Origin: CALGTL01 sp963579135
GTDB taxonomy: Bacteria; Chloroflexota; Dehalococcoidia; Lucifugimonadales; Australimonadaceae
Assembly (NCBI GenBank): GCA_963579135.1
Contig: CAUZFB010000026.1
Coordinates: 1 to 28,912 of the forward strand
Direction of reading: 5' to 3'
Length of the DNA stretch: 28,912 nucleotides
A program made the position numbers and the translations under genes. Position 1 is the first letter of the stretch. The number at the start of each line of letters is the position of its first letter. Positions 14,789 to 22,197 of this stretch are shown here, in pieces. A model generated the notes under the pieces. That model ran no database searches, was not told the DNA's origin, and saw nothing but the letters and a program-made list of their open reading frames with translations.

Positions 14789-15553
14789 CTAAAGCGAGAT
14801 CCCACGTACCCAGGCCGCATCGCGGTTGTCGTCGAGCCACTCCTGGTTGCCCCACTCACCGCGGGCCACACCATCCCGGACGTCGGGCTTCGGGGGCTCC
14901 CAACGCTTGGCGACCTCAGCTTCGACATACTTCATCTCGATGGGCTCTGGCGTACCCGCCAGCATGGACAGCCACGTGATCTCCGCCTGCTCCTCAGCAT
15001 CGGCCGCCGCAAGCACTGACTTGGACACCGTCGTACCCACGAATACCATGCCGTGGTTGCGGAGGTGGCAGGCCACGTTGTTGCCCAGCAACTCAGCCAC
15101 CCGCTGCCCCTGCTCTGGGTTGTGTACCAAGCCGCCGTCCTCGTCGTAAACCGGCCACGCCTCGGCCGCAACCGACGCCGTGGGCGGATGCAGCAGCGGG
15201 AGCACATCACGCCCAGCGATACCGAGCACCGTGCACCATTTCTGATGCGTGTGTGTCACCGAGGCAATCTCGGGGCGCGCCTTGTAGATCTCGGTATGCA
15301 ATGACCAGCCGTTCACTCGGTCTGGGTACTCGGGGTTGTACTCCACCACGTTGCCGTGGAAATCGACGATCATCAGGTCTTTCGGCTGGACACGCGACAG
15401 GCTCACCGCCGGTCGTGCGCGGATGATGACCAAATCTTCGCCCGGCACACGTGCGCTGACGTGGCCCTCGTACGCTCCTAGACTGTAGTGATGCAACAGC
15501 CGATTCGCCAACGCGACCTGCCCGCGAAGGTCTTGGATCTGTGCGTCGTCCAT
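14789..15553 (-). CDS. Class II aldolase/adducin family protein, paralog 2
   Basis: This 254-residue protein has the same fold and ligand pattern as its downstream neighbour: E88 (LHTEIY), H101-x-H103 (VTHTHQKW) and H167 (LRNHGM). It also carries LMIVDFHGNVV, which matches LIIMDFDGNIV in the paralog. The ATG at 15553 has GGGAG upstream; an earlier start would run into the preceding gene. It lies 22 bp after the molybdenum subunit gene and 41 bp before the next aldolase gene, so one transcript is likely. The substrate is unknown; sugar phosphates are less likely than organic acids given the context. Confidence 0.85.
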   Translation of the reverse strand: MDDAQIQDLRGQVALANRLLHHYSLGAYEGHVSARVPGEDLVIIRARPAVSLSRVQPKDLMIVDFHGNVVEYNPEYPDRVNGWSLHTEIYKARPEIASVTHTHQKWCTVLGIAGRDVLPLLHPPTASVAAEAWPVYDEDGGLVHNPEQGQRVAELLGNNVACHLRNHGMVFVGTTVSKSVLAAADAEEQAEITWLSMLAGTPEPIEMKYVEAEVAKRWEPPKPDVRDGVARGEWGNQEWLDDNRDAAWVRGISL

Positions 15554-15575
15554 CTTTACTCTCCCGCTTTTCCGC

Positions 15576-17816
15576 CTACCGCCTTGACTCTTCGATACCA
15601 CGCCAAACTCGCTCAGGCGTCAGCGGCAGCTCATGAAGCCGCACACCCGTCGCGTTGAAGATCGCGTTCGCTATGGCTGGAGCGACGCAAACGATACCGC
15701 CCTCGCCAACACCCTTCGCACCATACGGACCCGGACCATCACCAAACTCGATGAGCACTGTCTCAAACTCGCCCGGTAGGTCCTCGAACGTAGGTACTCG
15801 ATAGTCCACCAGGTTCGGGTTCAGAAATTGACCCTCCTCGAACAGCATCTCCTCGAACATCGAGTGGCCAATCGCCTGCATCGCAGCGCCTTCATCTTGG
15901 CCTTCCACCTGCTTGGGGTTAATCGCCTTTCCGGGGTCCGAAGCCGATACGTAGCGTAGTAACTTCACCGTGCCGGTATCCTCATCGACCTCCACCTCGG
16001 CCGCGCCGATGCTAACTTCCCAGAACACCGGGTCTTCTGTCAATCTACCGCTGGAGTGGTTCTGCGTAACGTAGCTCCGGCCCATCAGCTCACCACCAGA
16101 GCCTCCGAACATTTCACGCACCAAGGCCCCGAACGTCAACGATTCGCCCTTGAACGAGGCCTGGCTGTCGGCCGCATCGATCTGGTCTGGGAACGTCTCA
16201 AAGTGCTTCGCCGCAAGCTCCATCAGCTGCTCGCGCACATCCACCGCAGCGTCGTGCACGGCGAGGCCCATCAGCGTCGTCGAACGACTGGAACCGGTTG
16301 AGCGGTCGTAAGGGACGGCGTCCGTATCTGAGCCGATCACCTTGATCGAGCTCAAGGGAATTCGCAACTCCTCAGCCGCAATCTGAGCCATCACTGACCG
16401 TGATCCCTGGCCGAGCTCCGTGGTGCCGATGTACACCGTCGCCGATCCATCTGCGTGAAATCGCACCAGCGACGTCGACGTGGGGCTCGCGCCCGAGTTC
16501 GTCACGTTGCACGCGAAACCGATGCCCCGCTTCACCGTCGGGCTCGGATCCTCACGCACGTAATTGCCCCAGCCAAACTTGTCGAGCACCATCTGCAACT
16601 TCGGCGCTAGATCGCCTTCCAGGGGACGCTTGCCGCGCCGAACCTGATCACCCTTCTTGGCCAGATTCTTCAACCGCAACTCGATGGGGTCGATCCCCAG
16701 CGCTTCGGCGATGATGTCGGTCTGAGACTCGCACGCCCACGATGCCTGCGGTCCGCCGATGGAACGGTACGATCCCGCAGGCGTGGTGTTGGTGTAGATG
16801 CCGTAGGATTTCACCCGCACGTTATTGAACATGTACGGTCCCACAATGCGGTCAGAGATGCGCTCCGTCACGCGCACACCATTGTCGGTGTAGCCGCCGG
16901 TGTCCACGTAAGACAAGCACTCGCGAGCGACGAATGTACCGTCGTTCATCACACCAGTACGCACGGTCGCCCGAGCCGCATGCCTACGTACCGTCTTCAT
17001 CGACTCCTCGACCGACTGTGCAAGGCGCACAGGGCGTCCCGCCTCACGGCTCAACGCGGCGACAATCGGCTCGATCTTGGTGTAAGACTTGCTGCCATAT
17101 CCACCACCCACGTAGGGAACAACGACCTGCACCTGGTCGAGCTGCATGCCGAAGATACGAGCCAGCTCCGCGCGCACCAAGAACGGATGTTGTGCGGACG
17201 TCCACGTGCGGATCCGGTCACCCTCGTAGCTGACGACGCACGTGTGCGGCTCCATGGCGTAGTGGTAGACCATCGGGAACACGAACGTGTCCTCGAATAT
17301 CCGGTCACAACCGGCGAATGCCTTATCAACATCACCCCACTCGTAGCCGTACTCATGGCAATAATTCGAGTCGTGGATGGGCTCAGCATCCGGCAACAAC
17401 GCCGATGCCAGGTTGGACGCCGCAGATAACTCCTCGTACTCAACGTCGACCAGCTCAGCAGCGGCCTCCGCGGTCGCCAGATCAACCGCCGCCACGGCGG
17501 CCACCGGCTCGCCTTGGAAGCGGACCTTTTCGAGCGCGACGATGGGCCGGTCCTTCTTGTCGGACCCGTAGTGCGTTTCCATGTTGACCAGCTCGGCGCC
17601 AGTGAGAACCGCGTACACGCCTGGCAACGCTCGTGCCCTCGACGCGTCGATGCTCTTGATCCGAGCGTGCGGCAACGGGCTCGGCACAAGCTTGGCATAC
17701 GCCATGCCTGGAACCACTACGTCCACTGAATACACAGCCCTACCCGATATTTTGTCGAACGCATCGATACGCTTTACCGACTGCCCGACGGTGTTGAACT
17801 GCCGCTCTTGCGTCAT
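15576..17816 (-). CDS. Molybdenum hydroxylase large subunit, set 1
   Basis: This 746-residue protein is the molybdopterin-binding subunit of a xanthine/CO-dehydrogenase-family enzyme, which hydroxylates a carbon using water and passes electrons to 2Fe-2S and FAD subunits. GGGYGSK (237-243) binds the cofactor. The invariant active-site glutamate is E705 in GAKGVGEGG. The loop that reads AYRCSFR in true form I CO dehydrogenase is SYRSIGG here (349-355), so CO is not the expected substrate. The ATG overlaps the stop of the 2Fe-2S subunit gene by 4 bp (ATGA), which implies coupled translation. Two class II aldolase genes follow. The substrate is probably an aldehyde, a heterocycle or another small organic molecule. 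Confidence 0.9.
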   Translation of the reverse strand: MTQERQFNTVGQSVKRIDAFDKISGRAVYSVDVVVPGMAYAKLVPSPLPHARIKSIDASRARALPGVYAVLTGAELVNMETHYGSDKKDRPIVALEKVRFQGEPVAAVAAVDLATAEAAAELVDVEYEELSAASNLASALLPDAEPIHDSNYCHEYGYEWGDVDKAFAGCDRIFEDTFVFPMVYHYAMEPHTCVVSYEGDRIRTWTSAQHPFLVRAELARIFGMQLDQVQVVVPYVGGGYGSKSYTKIEPIVAALSREAGRPVRLAQSVEESMKTVRRHAARATVRTGVMNDGTFVARECLSYVDTGGYTDNGVRVTERISDRIVGPYMFNNVRVKSYGIYTNTTPAGSYRSIGGPQASWACESQTDIIAEALGIDPIELRLKNLAKKGDQVRRGKRPLEGDLAPKLQMVLDKFGWGNYVREDPSPTVKRGIGFACNVTNSGASPTSTSLVRFHADGSATVYIGTTELGQGSRSVMAQIAAEELRIPLSSIKVIGSDTDAVPYDRSTGSSRSTTLMGLAVHDAAVDVREQLMELAAKHFETFPDQIDAADSQASFKGESLTFGALVREMFGGSGGELMGRSYVTQNHSSGRLTEDPVFWEVSIGAAEVEVDEDTGTVKLLRYVSASDPGKAINPKQVEGQDEGAAMQAIGHSMFEEMLFEEGQFLNPNLVDYRVPTFEDLPGEFETVLIEFGDGPGPYGAKGVGEGGIVCVAPAIANAIFNATGVRLHELPLTPERVWRGIEESRR

Positions 17817-18301
17817 GCCTGCACCGCCTTATCTGCCGCCTCGCGGATTGCCTCAACGATCTTCTTGTAACCCGTGCAGCGGCAGATGTTCCCGCGCATG
17901 TAATCCTTGATCTCGTCCTCCGATGGATCAGGATTGCTATCCAGCAACGACTTCGCCGCCAGCACCATGCCCGGCGTGCAGAATCCGCATTGGATCGCCG
18001 CATTATCTATGAAGGCATCGGTCAGGCCCGCCAAGCGATCATCGGCAGCCAAGCCCTCAATAGTCGTCACGCTCTTACCACGCACCTCGAACGCCGGCAC
18101 CGTGCCTGAGCTCACCGGCACGCCGTCCACCAGCACGGTACACGCACCGCAGACCTGCATATCGCATGAGCGCTTCGCCCCCTTGAGCAGCAGTCCATCA
18201 CGGAGCATGTCTACCAGCGCCATCTCCGGCGCGACTTGGATCTCCACGTCACCGCCGTTGACCGTGAAGGAGACGGTTATCTTTTCCTTCGCTTCAACCA
18301 C
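17813..18301 (-). CDS. 2Fe-2S subunit of molybdenum hydroxylase, set 1
   Basis: This 162-residue protein has two [2Fe-2S] domains. The C-terminal cluster ligands are intact: C105, C108, C140 and C142 (QCGFC, ICRCTGY). The N-terminal plant-ferredoxin-type cluster has C46, C51 and C54, but the fourth ligand position is G66 (VSSGTVPAF), where family members have Cys. The codon is GGC (complement of 18104-18106), one base from the Cys codon TGC. The homologous subunit at 24500 keeps all four. The gene starts with GTG one base after the FAD gene stop, and its stop overlaps the Mo subunit start by 4 bp. If the base is real, the distal cluster may be absent or unusual. Confidence 0.9.
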   Translation of the reverse strand: MVEAKEKITVSFTVNGGDVEIQVAPEMALVDMLRDGLLLKGAKRSCDMQVCGACTVLVDGVPVSSGTVPAFEVRGKSVTTIEGLAADDRLAGLTDAFIDNAAIQCGFCTPGMVLAAKSLLDSNPDPSEDEIKDYMRGNICRCTGYKKIVEAIREAADKAVQA

Positions 18302-18302
18302 G

Positions 18303-19160
18303 CTATTTCACCCCTCGCTCGACAGCTTCCGTCAGCGCCCGCTGAACGAACACCTGGACTAGGTGGCGCTTGTACTCCGCCGACCCATGCAGATCGTCGA
18401 TCGCATCGCAAGCCTCGGCGGCGATACGGCCCGCCTCGGTGGCGACCGCGCCATCATCCGTGGCCGCACCATGCAGCAGAGTCTCCGCCTCCCGCAGCCG
18501 TGTTGGCTTCGGTGGAGCGCTTCCCAGTGTTAAGCGAACGTCGACGAACTTGCCGTCCACCACGGTCACCGCAGCGCCAACTCCCAGCGTCGGCCTGTGG
18601 TGATAACCAAATTTCAGATAGGCTCCCCGCATCCCCGTCGGCAGCAAAGGTACGCGCACATGGGTGACCAACTCGTCACCGGCCAACGACGTCTCGTACG
18701 GCCCGACGACAAGCTCTTCCACAGATACAGACCGCGGTCCGCTGGGCGACGCGATATCCACCACAGCCTCGTACAGCAGAAGCAGTGCGCCCGGGTCTGA
18801 GTGTGGCTCGGCAAAGCACAGGTTACCCACGACCGTGCCAACGTTCCGCACACGAACGTTGGCTATGCGGTGCTCGACGCTGGCTATCAGCGGAGCATGC
18901 GCAAGCACGTCAGCCGAGTGCTCCACCATCGAGTGCGTTGCTCGCGCACCGATGGTCAACGTGTCGTCGGCAAACGACACTCCGTCCAGCTCAGGAACGC
19001 TTTTTACGTTAACGAGGCCTTCGTACTGGAGCAGGCCGGTCTTCATGGCCAACAACAACTCAGTACCGCCTGCGTACAATTTCCCGCCGACGCTCAGTGA
19101 ACTGAGCGTCGCAACTGTTTCATTGATCGTTGTCGGCTCATACAGCCGAAATGGTTTCAT
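18303..19160 (-). CDS. FAD-binding subunit of molybdenum hydroxylase, set 1
   Basis: This 285-residue CoxM/XdhC-like subunit passes electrons from the iron-sulfur clusters to an external acceptor. FAD-binding segments are AGGTELLL (30-37) and VGTVVGNLCFAEPHSDP (106-122), matching the AGGxxL and TIGG motifs of the family, although the TIGG is TVVG here. It is the first gene of the operon FAD, 2Fe-2S, Mo, aldolase, aldolase on the minus strand. The ATG at 19160 is preceded by GAGGG. It is divergent from the alpha/beta hydrolase gene at 19243, with an 82-bp shared promoter region. Confidence 0.88.
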   Translation of the reverse strand: MKPFRLYEPTTINETVATLSSLSVGGKLYAGGTELLLAMKTGLLQYEGLVNVKSVPELDGVSFADDTLTIGARATHSMVEHSADVLAHAPLIASVEHRIANVRVRNVGTVVGNLCFAEPHSDPGALLLLYEAVVDIASPSGPRSVSVEELVVGPYETSLAGDELVTHVRVPLLPTGMRGAYLKFGYHHRPTLGVGAAVTVVDGKFVDVRLTLGSAPPKPTRLREAETLLHGAATDDGAVATEAGRIAAEACDAIDDLHGSAEYKRHLVQVFVQRALTEAVERGVK

Positions 19161-19192
19161 ACAAGCATCCCACCCTCAGTATGGATTCGCGG

Positions 19193-19221
19193 ATGCTACC
19201 CTGGCCATCGCCCCGCGGCAA
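19193..19221 (-). promoter_or_regulatory. Candidate promoter of the set 1 operon
   Basis: On the minus strand TTGCCG (complement of 19216-19221) and TAGCAT (complement of 19193-19198) are separated by 17 bp. The -10 lies 33 bp before the start at 19160. Both hexamers are partial matches to the sigma-70 consensus with ideal spacing. Confidence 0.4.
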
Positions 19222-19242
19222 CCTGTTGACTGGAGTTGCGAG

Positions 19243-20061
19243 ATGACGACGAACGATACTCCCTCCTCAGGATGGGTCGAGGCCAACGGTCTCAACCTCC
19301 ATTACTTGGATTGGGGAAACCCGACAGCGCCCCACGTGCTACTACTCCATGGATTGCAGGACTGTGCCGCGCTCTGGACCACATTCGCCACCAGCATCAA
19401 CGATCGCTACCACGTCGTGGCACTCGATCACCGTGGCCACGGCGACAGCGCACGCGCGGACGCGTACCCGATTTCCGACTACGTGGACGAAGCCGCAGAC
19501 GTTGTTCGTGCGCTCAACCTCACGAATGTAACGTTGATCGGACACTCGGCAGGCAGCAAGAACGCCTGGATGTGCATTGCCAAGAACCCCGGCATCGCCC
19601 AGAAGCTCGTCATCACAGACATGGATCCGGACTCCCACAACCCCGGCTCGGTTGCGATGATCTCTCGCTACAAGGCGGAGGACGACGAGTACGGCACGCT
19701 GGATCAGGTAGTAGCGCGCCTGCGCGACCGCCAGCCCAACGCGTCCGACGCTGAGACACGCTACGACGCCGAGGTCATGACGACCGTCCGCGCGGACGGG
19801 AAACTCACCTGGAAGCGCTCCCGCGACGTCGTCACCAAGTACGACCGCCCTGACGTGTGGAACACGCTAGCTCACGTCAGCGTACCGACGCTCATCGCGC
19901 GTGGCGCCGACAGCACGTTGCTGCGGCATGATGTCGCCATTCGCATGGAGCAGGCGATCCCGGACTGTAAGCTCATCGAGATCCCCGGCGGCGGCCACTG
20001 GATGCACCTCGAACAGCCCGAGTCTTATTCGCGCACGATCGCAGAGTTCCTCGCCAGCTAG
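19243..20061 (+). CDS. Alpha/beta hydrolase
   Basis: This 272-residue protein has the alpha/beta-hydrolase fold. Marks are the oxyanion-hole LLHGLQD, DHRGHGDS (62-69), the nucleophile elbow GHSAG with S102 (100-104) and the C-terminal catalytic histidine H252 in GGGHW. The acid is probably the Asp in ARGADS. The layout matches ring-fission-product and ester hydrolases of catabolic pathways, but substrates vary widely. The ATG at 19243 follows TGGAG by 7 nt; longer upstream reading frames would overlap the divergent operon. The gene lies between the two molybdenum hydroxylase sets and probably serves one of those pathways. Confidence 0.88.
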   Translation: MTTNDTPSSGWVEANGLNLHYLDWGNPTAPHVLLLHGLQDCAALWTTFATSINDRYHVVALDHRGHGDSARADAYPISDYVDEAADVVRALNLTNVTLIGHSAGSKNAWMCIAKNPGIAQKLVITDMDPDSHNPGSVAMISRYKAEDDEYGTLDQVVARLRDRQPNASDAETRYDAEVMTTVRADGKLTWKRSRDVVTKYDRPDVWNTLAHVSVPTLIARGADSTLLRHDVAIRMEQAIPDCKLIEIPGGGHWMHLEQPESYSRTIAEFLAS

Positions 20062-20326
20062 GCCGGGCGCCCGGGGAGAGGCCTGAGTATGCTTACGCGC
20101 CGATCCACTTACCTGGCTTTCGCAATGCCAACGCCGGGTCGCGAGCCCCAAGGCGCCTGTTCACATGGTCAACGTCATGCTGAGTCGAGACGAAGTCCTC
20201 GAAACATCCCTCTCCTCCCACAATAGCTAGCGCGACCTTGGCAGGCGTGCCCTTCCCCCATCCTGTTGACGGGCGAAGGGCGCGCCTATAGGCTCCGTGC
20301 GCACGATTTTCCCGCTAGGTGATTCA
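20062..20326. other. Intergenic region with possible minus-strand gene remnant
   Basis: A 12-bp GC palindrome CCGGGCGCCCGG is at 20063-20074, but no T tract follows, so no clear terminator. On the minus strand an open frame without an ATG runs from 20314 to the stop at 20095-20093. It reads like protein (ALAIVGGEGCFEDFV, RRLGARDPALALRKPG). It may be the decayed end of a lost gene; I do not recognise the family. The + strand promoter of the next gene lies at the right-hand end. Confidence 0.35.
20266..20292 (+). promoter_or_regulatory. Candidate promoter of the set 2 operon
   Basis: TTGACG (20266-20271) and TATAGG (20287-20292) are separated by 15 bp, slightly short. A transcript starting near 20300 would exclude the GTG at 20297 and support the ATG at 20327, which has AGGTG five bases upstream. 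Confidence 0.4.
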
Positions 20327-21322
20327 ATGGAGTTCGGCCTCTACCTGCGTTCGTTCCTCACGGACCGCACGCGCCCCCTGCATGAGCAGATTGATGATGT
20401 CGTGGAGATATGTCATGTCGCGCGTGACGCGGGCTTTTCGACGGTGACGATGCCCCAACACTGGGTGTCGCATCCCACGACGTGGCCGCAACCTTTCTCC
20501 GTCCTGGCACGACTCGCGCCCGAGACCGGCGACATGAAGCTAATGACCGGCATTGTGCTGCTGCCTTTGCACAACCCGCTCCAAATGGCGGAAGACGTGG
20601 CCACGCTGGACCAGATCACAAAGGGTCGGTTCGTGTTCGGGGTTGGTATCGGATACCGCGAAACCGAGTTGGAGGCGGTCGGCGCCACTCGGAAGGACCG
20701 CGTTCCTCGTATGACCGAGTCCATCCAGATCATGAAGCAGCTCTGGACGGGTGAGGAGATCGATTACGAGGGCAAGTACTGGCAGATCCACGGTGCAAAG
20801 ATGGGCTTTCCCTGCTACCAGGAACCCCACCCTCCCATCTGGATCGCGTGCCAATCCAACGGCGCGGTACGACGCTCCGCCCGAATAGCGGACGCCTGCT
20901 ACCTAGCACCCCAGGTCGGCTTCGACGATGTCGCGACCCTAATCGGTGCCTACAGGGACGAGCGGGCAACCAAAGGGTTGAGCGGCGGTCGCGTGACGAT
21001 CTCACGCGGCGTCGCGTTCGGCACTGACAAAGCGTCCGCCATCGCCGAGGCCACAGCGGCGGCCGAATCCTCCTACCGGATGTACAGCACCTGGAACATG
21101 CAGGAGGACACCATGGTCAAGATCAACATCAACGACGACACCAAAGTCGACGACTGGGCTGTCGCTGGCAACGGCGACGACTGCATCGAAGGCTTCTCCA
21201 AGCTCGCAGAGCAAGGCGTGGACTACGTCGGTGCCACGTTCTACAACCTCCCCAAGGGCCTCGACGCTCGGCGCGAGTACCTCCAGGCGTTCTCCGCCAA
21301 CGTCATCAAGAAGATGAGCTAG
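20327..21322 (+). CDS. Luciferase-like flavin-dependent oxidoreductase
   Basis: This 331-residue protein belongs to the bacterial luciferase-like monooxygenase (LLM) family, a TIM barrel that uses FMN or F420. It starts MEFGLYL, and has HNPLQMAEDVATLDQ, GRFVFGVGIGYRETE (substrate/flavin region), a conserved YEGKYW and PPIWIACQS. These are marks of the family's oxidoreductase or monooxygenase members. F420 versus FMN cannot be settled from sequence by eye. The ATG at 20327 is preferred over a GTG at 20297 on ribosome-binding-site and promoter grounds. It is the first gene of the operon, and only 2 bp separates it from the FAD subunit, so it probably works with the molybdenum hydroxylase. Confidence 0.9.
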   Translation: MEFGLYLRSFLTDRTRPLHEQIDDVVEICHVARDAGFSTVTMPQHWVSHPTTWPQPFSVLARLAPETGDMKLMTGIVLLPLHNPLQMAEDVATLDQITKGRFVFGVGIGYRETELEAVGATRKDRVPRMTESIQIMKQLWTGEEIDYEGKYWQIHGAKMGFPCYQEPHPPIWIACQSNGAVRRSARIADACYLAPQVGFDDVATLIGAYRDERATKGLSGGRVTISRGVAFGTDKASAIAEATAAAESSYRMYSTWNMQEDTMVKININDDTKVDDWAVAGNGDDCIEGFSKLAEQGVDYVGATFYNLPKGLDARREYLQAFSANVIKKMS

Positions 21323-21324
21323 CC

Positions 21325-22197
21325 GTGCGCCCGTTCGAGTACATCAAGCCAACCACTGTAGAGGAAGCTACGGCGTTCCTCGCCCAGAACGCCGAAGACA
21401 CGCTGATCATGGGCGGCGGCACGGCCGCTGTCGTGCTCCTGCACCTCGGCGTGGTCAGGCCCCGCTACGTCGTCGACCTGAGCGGCGTGGACTCGCTACG
21501 GCAAACGACCATGAATGGCTCGCTGCACCTGGGCGCGTTGACCTCCGTGCGCTCGATCGAGCTTGACGCCGCCGTAGCAGCTGACTACGACCTGTTGTCC
21601 GAAGCCGCCTCGCAGGTCGCCAACGTCCGCGTCCGTAACGCCGCGACCATCGGCGGCGCAGTCGCCTACGGCGAGCCGCAAACGGACACGCCCGTCGCAC
21701 TTACCGCGCTCGATGCGGCTATTGAGATCGCTGGCGCCGGTGGGACACGCCAGGTGCCCATCGCTGAGTTCTACCGTGGCCCGTACGAGACCGCGCTGGA
21801 ACAGGGCGAGTTGGTCGTAGGAGTCAGAGTTCCCAAGCCTTCCACCAACAGCGCTGGCTGCCACCTCAAGTTCACCATTGGCTCGCCCGAGAACAAGCCC
21901 GTGGCCAACGCCTCCGCGTTGATTACCCTCGACCCATCGTCGGGCAAGATTACCGCTGCTCGCCTCGTGCTCGGCGCCGTGGGCGGCACGCCTGTCGTTG
22001 CGGCATCAGCCACCGGGCTCATCGGCGAGAGCCCTGCCGACAGCCTGTTCGCGGACATCGCCGCGCAGGCTGCCAACGAAACCGACCCAATCGAAGACCT
22101 GCGAGGCCCGGTCTGGTACAAGCGCCGGATCGCGCGCGTCCTGGTGGAAAGAGCTCTGAAATGTGCGCTTCAGAAAACCCCAAACAACCCAGAGTAA
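21325..22197 (+). CDS. FAD-binding subunit of molybdenum hydroxylase, set 2
   Basis: This 290-residue CoxM-like subunit has the FAD segments GGGTA (30-34) and ATIGGAVAYGEPQTD (107-121). It is homologous to the set 1 FAD subunit, but its second motif keeps the standard TIGG. The GTG start lies 2 bp after the previous stop without a strong ribosome binding site, so translation is probably coupled. Its 3' end overlaps the Mo subunit gene by 37 bp in a different frame. It transfers electrons from the 2Fe-2S subunit to an unknown acceptor. Confidence 0.88.
   Translation: MRPFEYIKPTTVEEATAFLAQNAEDTLIMGGGTAAVVLLHLGVVRPRYVVDLSGVDSLRQTTMNGSLHLGALTSVRSIELDAAVAADYDLLSEAASQVANVRVRNAATIGGAVAYGEPQTDTPVALTALDAAIEIAGAGGTRQVPIAEFYRGPYETALEQGELVVGVRVPKPSTNSAGCHLKFTIGSPENKPVANASALITLDPSSGKITAARLVLGAVGGTPVVAASATGLIGESPADSLFADIAAQAANETDPIEDLRGPVWYKRRIARVLVERALKCALQKTPNNPE

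Noticed and set aside
18664..19242. Upstream extension of the alpha/beta hydrolase frame
   Set aside because: It overlaps the FAD subunit gene on the other strand; the ATG at 19243 has a ribosome binding site and starts the recognisable fold.
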